The notes under the pieces were generated by a model, which worked only from the letters and a program-made list of their open reading frames with translations, had not been told where the DNA came from and made no database searches. A DNA stretch of 36,963 nt from CAMLHP01 sp035759745 (GTDB taxonomy: Bacteria > Gemmatimonadota > Gemmatimonadetes > Gemmatimonadales > GWC2-71-9), in contig DASTUF010000083.1 in the NCBI GenBank assembly GCA_035759745.1, positions 1 to 36,963 of the forward strand, read 5' to 3'. Position 1 is the stretch's first letter, and every line of letters begins with the position of its first letter. Below are positions 31,802 through 36,963 of the stretch, piece after piece. A program made the position numbers and the translations under genes.

Positions 31802-32533
31802 TTACCCAGCCAGCGGCAGCCGGATCGAAACCGAAGTTCCACGACCGGCCGGGCTCTCGATGTCGAGAATGCCTCCGTGGCCGGTCACGATTCCGCGCGC
31901 GATGGCGAGACCGAGGCCCGTTCCGTCCTTCCTGGTCGAGTAGAATGGATCGAACACCTTCCCCAGCATGTCGGGAGCAATCCCGACTCCCCGGTCCCAT
32001 ATCTCGACTTCGACCTGTCCGTCCCGAACCGCCATTGTCACGCCCGCGGAGCCGTGATCGAGAAGCGCCTGCGCCGCATTGAGGAGGATGTTGAGGAAGA
32101 GCTGCTCGAGTGCGGCCTCGTCCCCCCGCACGGGAACGGAGACGCCATCGAGACCCGCAAGGAGGAGCGTCGCTCCAGTCTGGTCGAATGTCGGTCTCGC
32201 AACTTCGACCGCCCGCTGCAGCGGGACGCGCAGATCGACGAGATCCGAGGACACAGTACCGCTCCGAGCGATCCGGAGCGCACCACTCACCGTCTGGTCG
32301 AGCCGCTCCACTTCCCGCAAGGCCCGCGCAAGCTGCACGCGCAACGGTGAGTCGGCCGGAAGCCGCTCTTCCACCCGTTGAAGGTCGATGCGAATCGCCG
32401 TCAGTGGATTCCTGATCTCGTGCGCCAGCAGCGCGGCGAACCTTCCGACCTCGGCCAGCGCTTCACGCTGCGACCACTGCGGGCTCCGTGCTCGCCGCTC
32501 AGCAGCCATTTCTTGACGCCGGCGCTTCTTCAC
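31802..32533 (-). CDS. Sensorless two-component histidine kinase
   Basis: 243-residue cytosolic histidine kinase with only the HisKA and HATPase_c domains. H-box AALLAHEIRNPLTAI with His38; N-box NILLNAAQAL; G1 DRGVGIAPDM; F-box FDPFYSTRKDG; G2 GTGLGLAIARG. No transmembrane helix, PAS or GAF domain precedes it, so the signal must come from a partner. The start GTG 32533 overlaps the stop of the NtrC-type gene (GTGA), so the two are translationally coupled and are a likely cognate pair, as in NtrB/NtrC. Its stop abuts the tRNA remnant. All catalytic motifs are intact. Confidence 0.93.
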   Translation of the reverse strand: MKKRRRQEMAAERRARSPQWSQREALAEVGRFAALLAHEIRNPLTAIRIDLQRVEERLPADSPLRVQLARALREVERLDQTVSGALRIARSGTVSSDLVDLRVPLQRAVEVARPTFDQTGATLLLAGLDGVSVPVRGDEAALEQLFLNILLNAAQALLDHGSAGVTMAVRDGQVEVEIWDRGVGIAPDMLGKVFDPFYSTRKDGTGLGLAIARGIVTGHGGILDIESPAGRGTSVSIRLPLAG

Positions 32534-33873
32534 TCGAGCCCGTACTTCCGGAGCAGGCGATCGAGGCGTGGCCGCGAGATCCCGAGCGCGCGCGCGGTCT
32601 TCGCCTTGTGCCCGTCGAGCGCCGCCAGGGTGTGCTCGACATGCGAGCGCTCGAGCGCTTCGAGCGTGACGGGCGCGGGAATGCTCACCGAGGCGGCCTT
32701 CCCGATCGTGATGTGCTCGGCGCGGACCACGTCGCCGCTCGCGAGTACCACCGCTCGCGTGAGGCAGTTCTCCAGCTCCCTGACGTTGCCCGGCCAGTCG
32801 TGCGTGACGAGTACGTCCAGGGCCTCCTGGGAGAGGACCGGCGCCTTGCGACCAGCCGCGCGGCTGGCCCGGCGTGTGAGATGGAGCGCCAGTGGCGGCA
32901 CATCGGCCACCCGATCCCTGAGCGGAGGGACGTCGATCTCGAGAACGCGGAGGCGGTAGTAGAGATCGGCCCGAAAGGTCCCGGCGGCGACCAGGGATTC
33001 GAGGTTCTGATGGGTCGCAGCGATGACCCGCGCCGCCGTGCGCTCCGGCTGCTCCGCGCCGACCGGATAGAACTCGCGCTCCTGGAGCACCCGGAGCAGC
33101 TTGGCCTGGAGATCGACTGTCGTATCGCCGATCTCATCGAGGAAAATTGTGCCGCGACCGGCGAGCGCGAAGCGGCCCTTTCTGTCGCCGGTGGCACCGG
33201 TGAAGGCGCCGCGAACGTGACCGAAGAGTTCCGACTCGAGGAGCGTCGCCGGCAACGCCGCACAGTTGACCGCGACAAACGGCGTGTCGGACTCGGACGA
33301 GCTGGAGTGAATCGCGCGCGCAATCAGCTCCTTCCCGGTCCCCGTCTCGCCCCGGATCAGCACCGTCGCCCGGCTGCACGCCGCCTGGCCGATTCGCTTG
33401 AAGACGTCGACCATCCTCGGATCGTGTCCGACAAGCGCTCCGGGATACCCGCCTGGCAGCGAGACCGGCCCCTCTTCCGGCCGCGCCTGGCGCCGCGCGC
33501 GCGCGCGGCGGTCCTCGAATACACCGTCCAGGACCCGGCGCAGCGCGTGCAGCTCGAGGGGCTTCACCAGGAACTCGACCGCGCCCTCCCGCATGGCCGC
33601 CACGACCGTCGGCATGTCGTCGAACGCCGTCATGAGTACGACGTCGATGTGCCGCGCGCGTTCCCGGAGGAGCTTCAGGAACTTCAGCCCATCGAGTCCC
33701 GGCATGCGGATGTCCGAAAGGACGACATCGACCGGCCCCGCGCCGATGAGCGCCAGTGCTCCCTCGGCGCTGTCCGCCAGTGTTACTTCCGTGTTGTCGT
33801 CCGACAGCGCATCGGCAAGCGCATGCCGGACGGTCGCATCGTCATCGACGACGAGGAGCGAGTGCGGTCTCAT
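32530..33873 (-). CDS. NtrC-type sigma-54-dependent response regulator
   Basis: 447-residue bacterial enhancer-binding protein. Receiver domain at residues 1–120 with the phospho-acceptor Asp54 (VVLSDIRMPG) and acidic pocket VVDDD; AAA+ domain at about 150–380 with Walker A GETGTGKE, the sigma-54 contact loop GAFTGA, Walker B IFLDEIG and arginine-finger region; and a Fis-type HTH at the C-terminus (KAKTARALGISRPRLDRLLRKYGL). The intact GAFTGA loop means it should activate sigma-54 promoters. ATG 33873 overlaps the stop of the Ser/Thr kinase gene (ATGA). It lies between a Ser/Thr kinase and a histidine kinase in one coupled operon, so it could integrate both inputs. Confidence 0.96.
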   Translation of the reverse strand: MRPHSLLVVDDDATVRHALADALSDDNTEVTLADSAEGALALIGAGPVDVVLSDIRMPGLDGLKFLKLLRERARHIDVVLMTAFDDMPTVVAAMREGAVEFLVKPLELHALRRVLDGVFEDRRARARRQARPEEGPVSLPGGYPGALVGHDPRMVDVFKRIGQAACSRATVLIRGETGTGKELIARAIHSSSSESDTPFVAVNCAALPATLLESELFGHVRGAFTGATGDRKGRFALAGRGTIFLDEIGDTTVDLQAKLLRVLQEREFYPVGAEQPERTAARVIAATHQNLESLVAAGTFRADLYYRLRVLEIDVPPLRDRVADVPPLALHLTRRASRAAGRKAPVLSQEALDVLVTHDWPGNVRELENCLTRAVVLASGDVVRAEHITIGKAASVSIPAPVTLEALERSHVEHTLAALDGHKAKTARALGISRPRLDRLLRKYGLE

Positions 33874-35495
33874 GCCGGAATGCCCGAGGTGCGCGCGGCG
33901 CGGACCGCGCCGAGATTCTCCGCCCACCATGCCTGGGCTCGCGAGGTATCCCAGGATGCGGTTGGCGCGATGGCGGAGATCTGCTCGCTGAAGTCGGCAG
34001 CGGTCGACGGCCGATCCGACGGCAGCTTGGAGAGCGCTCTGAGGATGGCCGTCTCGAGCCCGATCGGGAGCGGCGTGCCCAGGCGCTCGGACGGCGGCAT
34101 CGGGGGATCGTAACCGTGATGATACATGATCTGGACCGGGCTGCTTCCTTCGAATACCGGGTGTCCCGTCAACAGCCAGTACCCGACACAGGCGAGGGCG
34201 TAGAGGTCGGCGCGTCTGTCGACGGGCGCTGAGCCCGAGACCGTTTCCGGAGCCATGTACGACGGCGTGCCGGGCTGGCCGAGCGGGACCGATAGCCCCT
34301 CGTCTCCAGGAGCCGGCGCGACATCGTGGCGGACGAGCCCGAAGTCGAGGACCTTCACGAAATCCACCGTCGTCCCGAGACTGCAGACCAGGATGTTGGA
34401 AGGCTTGATGTCGCGATGCACCATGCCATGGGCATGAGCTTCGCTCAGCGAGTCACAGACCTGCGTCAGGATGTGCACGACCCGCTCCGGTGGCAGCGGG
34501 CCGAATCGCTCGACGAGGCGCTGCAGGTCGATGCCATCCAGCAGCTCCATCACATAGTAGAGCGTGCCGTCCGTGGCGACGCCAAAATCGAACAGCGCCA
34601 CTGTGTGGGGGCTTCTCAGCGCCGCGACTGCTTCGGCTTCGCGGTAAAAGCGCTCGACGACCATGTCAGCGAATGCGGGCGTCCCCGCGAGCAGCTCGGG
34701 GCGGATGAGCTTGATCGCCGCCGGCTTCGCGATCATGCGGTGGCGCGCTTCATAGACCTCTCCCATTCCGCCACGATCGAGCAGCCGGCCCAGCCGGTAG
34801 CTGCCGAGTTCGCGCGCCGCGCCCGCCTCACGGCCGAGGCGGCGAATGAGTGTCGCCGGTACGAGGGCCAGGAAGGCGCAGAGGTAGCTCGGTGCGAGCA
34901 TCCACGCGAGCACGACCGCGGACCACTCATCCTCGGGATTGCGAAGCACCGCGACACCGAAGCCGACGGCATCCATCGTTGCCGCGAGGATGCCAGCGAG
35001 AAGTGCGCGACGCGGAGCTGCCGGCGCGATGGCGGGGTAGATCAGTATGACGGCGACGGTCCAGGAAATCCGGGAGGCGTGTGGTTCGATCTTGTAGAAG
35101 GTGATGAGCGCGATCAGCAGAGCCGTGAAGACTTCGAGGCCGAGCCCAAGATCGATGACGGTGGCCGACCGCACACGGAAGCGGGTGATCGCCCAGGCGA
35201 GACCGAAGGCGCCGGCCACGCCGATGATGGCGTAGATCGCATTCGGAAAGCGCCACCCTGCTGCTCCGGCGAATCCGAGCTTCTCGAAGAGCGGGGCGAG
35301 AAGAACGTTCGCGATCAGCACGAGCGTCCACAGTACTCCGGATATCAGGGCCGCAATTCGCACGCGCCCCGTCACGCCGGCAAGGCCCTCCTCGCTGAGC
35401 GTCGTGGGCCGGATAGCCGACGACGCAGCGTCGCGCCCGCGCGGATCGCGCGGAAGCTGGGTGACGACGCACGACTCGGAGGCCGTTGCTGCCAT
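33870..35495 (-). CDS. Ser/Thr protein kinase with N-terminal six-TM domain
   Basis: 541-residue membrane kinase. The N-terminal 230 residues hold six hydrophobic helices (beginning VRIAALISGVLWTLVLIANV), resembling a small membrane sensor domain. The kinase domain fills about residues 245–500: loop DRGGMGEVYEARH, the lysine in AAIKLIRPE, catalytic MVHRDIKPSN, DFG in VLDFGLVRH and GTPSYMAPE. This is the reverse order of the usual layout, in which the kinase is N-terminal. ATG 35495 is chosen over TTG 35582, whose extra 29 residues are Arg-rich; its ribosome-binding site is weak. It is the first gene of a coupled operon with the NtrC-type regulator and the histidine kinase. Substrates may include those partners, which is untested. 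Confidence 0.92.
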   Translation of the reverse strand: MAATASESCVVTQLPRDPRGRDAASSAIRPTTLSEEGLAGVTGRVRIAALISGVLWTLVLIANVLLAPLFEKLGFAGAAGWRFPNAIYAIIGVAGAFGLAWAITRFRVRSATVIDLGLGLEVFTALLIALITFYKIEPHASRISWTVAVILIYPAIAPAAPRRALLAGILAATMDAVGFGVAVLRNPEDEWSAVVLAWMLAPSYLCAFLALVPATLIRRLGREAGAARELGSYRLGRLLDRGGMGEVYEARHRMIAKPAAIKLIRPELLAGTPAFADMVVERFYREAEAVAALRSPHTVALFDFGVATDGTLYYVMELLDGIDLQRLVERFGPLPPERVVHILTQVCDSLSEAHAHGMVHRDIKPSNILVCSLGTTVDFVKVLDFGLVRHDVAPAPGDEGLSVPLGQPGTPSYMAPETVSGSAPVDRRADLYALACVGYWLLTGHPVFEGSSPVQIMYHHGYDPPMPPSERLGTPLPIGLETAILRALSKLPSDRPSTAADFSEQISAIAPTASWDTSRAQAWWAENLGAVRAARTSGIPA

Positions 35496-35651
35496 CGAGT
35501 TGCCGCATGGGGAACGAGACGGACGCTGCGCCTGGAAGTCCCGGCTGGCGACCTCCCAGCGCCGTCTGCAAGCTACCGTCAAGTCCCGGCGGGCGCGAAC
35601 ACCGGCCCGCGAGAGAAACCCCTCCGCTGGCCGGCGTCAGCGCCGTCCGAC

Positions 35652-36179
35652 TCAGAACGTGATCCGCCCCTCCATCCGATACTCGCCGACGCCGCTCTGG
35701 TCGGCTGCGAGGGTTGCACTGCCCTGGGCCGTGGTGGATCCCGTGGCGGACGCAAAGCGACCGGTTCCGCCCACGAACGTTTCCGTCCCGTCGAACGTGA
35801 TGTCGAGCGAGCCGGGTGGCGAGGTAGGGACGCCGGCGAACGTGGTATGCAGCTCGTCGCCATTCGCTGCGACGTAGGTCGTCTCGTTCGAGAAGAGACC
35901 GGTGGTGACGTCGATGATCTGGGTGGCATGCATGGTCGCTCGGCCAAGATGGCGGAGATTGCAGATGCCGTCGATCGTGATAGTGAGGTGGGGGAACACA
36001 AAACCGGCCGGCGCCACGGTCGTGACGCAGCTTCCGCCTGCGGGTCGGGGCTTCGGCGGAGCGCCTGCGAGGGATGCATCGAGCGCGGCGGAGTCGTCAG
36101 GCCCGGCGGGCGAGTCGGAGGCGCAGGCGCCGGCGACGAGAGCAAGCGGGAGGAGCAGCGGAATGAGAGCGCGTCGCAT
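35652..36179 (-). CDS. Small secreted lipoprotein, function unknown
   Basis: 175 residues. The signal peptide ends in AGAC (Cys19), followed by a Ser/Asp/Pro linker. The mature part is beta-rich, with two Cys (GGSCVTT and GICNLRH) likely forming a disulphide, and a repeated Gly/Thr run (FVGGTGRFASATGSTTAQGSATL) seen in many exported bacterial beta-barrel-like proteins. ATG 36179 is chosen for the signal peptide. A sigma-54-like element lies about 40–53 bases upstream. It precedes the Ser/Thr kinase operon by 156 bp on the same strand and could be part of it or be its target. The 35496–35651 gap holds no other gene. Confidence 0.8.
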   Translation of the reverse strand: MRRALIPLLLPLALVAGACASDSPAGPDDSAALDASLAGAPPKPRPAGGSCVTTVAPAGFVFPHLTITIDGICNLRHLGRATMHATQIIDVTTGLFSNETTYVAANGDELHTTFAGVPTSPPGSLDITFDGTETFVGGTGRFASATGSTTAQGSATLAADQSGVGEYRMEGRITF

Positions 36180-36217
36180 TGGGGCCTCGGGTTGAGAGAG
36201 TGTGACTCGATCCCGGG

Positions 36218-36232
36218 GCAAGCCGCCGGCCA
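36218..36232 (-). promoter_or_regulatory. Sigma-54-like -24/-12 promoter, leftward
   Basis: The minus strand reads TGGCCGGCGGCTTGC, with the invariant GG and GC ten bases apart and 9 of 11 fixed positions of TGGCACG-N4-TTGC. It would start transcription near 36206, 27 bases before the lipoprotein ATG. An NtrC-type activator is encoded in the next operon. Confidence 0.42.
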
Positions 36233-36335
36233 TGGGGACGGTGTGAAGCCAAGTGATGGCCAGTATGAGCTTCGGAGCGCCGACAGGAGCAGGTGGCAGC
36301 AGGAAGTCTCACGCTTCGTAATGAATCGACGATAG

Positions 36336-36350
36336 CGGTGTAACGCACCG
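36336..36350. promoter_or_regulatory. Dyad between divergent sigma-54-like elements
   Basis: A perfect inverted repeat CGGTG-N5-CACCG, overlapping a direct repeat GTAACGC-ACC-GTAACGC (36340–36356). It lies about 104 bp upstream of the leftward element and 52 and 93 bp upstream of the two rightward ones, in the range used by enhancer-binding proteins. Arms are short, so chance is possible. Confidence 0.3.
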
Positions 36351-36401
36351 TAACGCCTCGCGCCGATCAGGATGTGGCTGCGCGTTCGCCGAACTCGGTG
36401 C

Positions 36402-36416
36402 TGGTGCGCCGCTTGC
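36402..36416 (+). promoter_or_regulatory. Sigma-54-like -24/-12 promoter, rightward
   Basis: TGGTGCGCCGCTTGC, preceded by C and followed by T, matches 9 of 11 fixed consensus positions with exact GG-N10-GC spacing. Transcription would start near 36428, 86 bases before the ATG of the glycine-zipper gene. Confidence 0.35.
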
Positions 36417-36442
36417 TGTCCTGCCATCCGTACGGCCGGCGG

Positions 36443-36457
36443 AGGCTGTCGTCTTGC
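36443..36457 (+). promoter_or_regulatory. Second, weaker sigma-54-like element, rightward
   Basis: AGGCTGTCGTCTTGC keeps GGC, TTGC and the GG-N10-GC spacing (7 of 11). Transcription would start near 36469, 45 bases before the ATG. Weaker than the element at 36402 but better placed. Confidence 0.22.
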
Positions 36458-36513
36458 AAGCAGGGACGGCAGGTCAGTGGGTGTGCCGTTACTCGATTCC
36501 CCTGGAGGTTGCC

Positions 36514-36963
36514 ATGCGCCGCTTGTCGCTCGTTGCTCCGATGCTTTTGTTCGCAGTGCCCGGGCTGTCCGCTCAGAGCAATGGACCGGCCGAGGTGACG
36601 CCCCAGCGGGTCCGACTGGTTCCAGTCCACGCGTCCTGGAAGCCGATGACAGGGACGCTTGTTTCGACCGATACCGACACCATTCAATTCGTGCGGGATG
36701 GGAACGCGGATACCGTGAGGGTGCTGGCCGCCGACCTCGAACGTATCGAACGCAGCACGGGTCGACGTTCGAAGCTCAGCCGCGGCATACTCCTGGGTGC
36801 GCTGATCGGCGGAGCCGCGGGCGGTGGCGCCGGATACGCGCTGAACCAATCGGAGCCGAGTGAGCCGACACCCTTTCTCGTTCCTGCAGGCATTGGGGCT
36901 GGCGCCCTCCTTGGAGGGATTGTCGGAGGAATTTGGGGTGCATCCTCCCACGACGAGCAGTGG
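36514..36963 (+). CDS. Secreted glycine-zipper protein, 3' end beyond the window
   Basis: The first 150 residues of a protein with no stop before the window ends. A Sec signal peptide ends near LSAQ. A polar beta-rich stretch (RVRLVPVHASWKPMTGTLVSTDTDTIQF) follows, then a basic SKLSRG and two glycine-zipper helices (ILLGALIGGAAGGGAGYAL and AGIGAGALLGGIVGGIWGA), likely membrane-inserted. Such small proteins are common in Gemmatimonadota-type genomes and have no known function. ATG 36514 has GGAGG at 36504–36508; the leader TTCCCCTGGAG is identical to that of the lipoprotein gene at 26324. It is divergent from the lipoprotein gene at 36179, across 334 bp with sigma-54-like elements. Confidence 0.75.
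   Translation, partial: MRRLSLVAPMLLFAVPGLSAQSNGPAEVTPQRVRLVPVHASWKPMTGTLVSTDTDTIQFVRDGNADTVRVLAADLERIERSTGRRSKLSRGILLGALIGGAAGGGAGYALNQSEPSEPTPFLVPAGIGAGALLGGIVGGIWGASSHDEQW

Noticed and set aside
31771..31850. Complete tRNA gene on the minus strand
   Set aside because: No matching 5' acceptor strand, D-arm or anticodon arm is present; the place is taken by the histidine kinase 3' end.
34326..36335. 669-residue rightward open frame across the kinase and lipoprotein genes
   Set aside because: It runs antisense through two supported genes and an intergenic region, with shadow-like composition.
1..36963. CRISPR array, rRNA genes, prophage or transposase genes
   Set aside because: No regularly spaced repeats, rRNA-like sequence, or transposase/integrase motifs were seen in any frame.

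Overview
The window is a high-GC bacterial chromosome segment with densely packed genes, many ATGA/GTGA start-stop overlaps, and many exported lipoproteins. A Ser/Thr kinase of the kinase–TM–TolB-like–TPR type sits beside small secreted proteins of no known family. This style fits Gemmatimonadota best, or a neighbouring soil phylum. That placement is inference from gene style; no rRNA or complete tRNA gene lies in the window to confirm it.

Left part (1–13046): two leftward peptide-type ABC permease genes face a long rightward operon. It encodes a solute-binding lipoprotein, GHMP sugar kinase, cytosolic heparinase II/III-type lyase with a CBM9-like C-terminus, class III aminotransferase, two amidohydrolase-2 proteins (the second without the metal ligands), a DapA/NAL-type aldolase, a DHOD-like flavoenzyme and an OSBS/NSAR-type enolase-superfamily enzyme. 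Almost every junction overlaps or is a few bases long, so the genes are probably made together for uptake and breakdown of one compound, perhaps a uronic-acid or amino-acid-linked glycan fragment. I know of no described pathway with this exact set, and it is the best candidate here for an undescribed system. No transporter ATPase gene is present. An octamer repeat lies inside the binding-protein gene, and a 135-bp palindromic element splits the operon.

Middle (13102–31605): two tandem CPA2 antiporters; two divergent lipoprotein genes around a palindrome-rich control region; a flavin reductase coupled to a full-length ada; an outer-membrane-type protein next to a CopB-like P1B ATPase with a His-rich N-terminus; the large Ser/Thr kinase; two secreted proteins; then a leftward group with a cyclase/formamidase-like lipoprotein, a small membrane protein, a decayed TfoX-N gene, a RibD/DHFR-like reductase, a TSUP permease and another small membrane protein.

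Right part (31771–36963): a tRNA 3'-end remnant on the minus strand abuts a three-gene leftward operon joined by 4-bp overlaps: a six-TM Ser/Thr kinase, an NtrC-type sigma-54 activator and a sensorless histidine kinase. Upstream lie a lipoprotein gene and a divergent glycine-zipper protein gene that runs off the window. The space between these two holds sigma-54-like -24/-12 elements facing both ways around a short dyad, which suggests a local kinase-to-sigma-54 circuit, possibly on an island integrated at a tRNA. All promoter calls are by eye and need experimental support.
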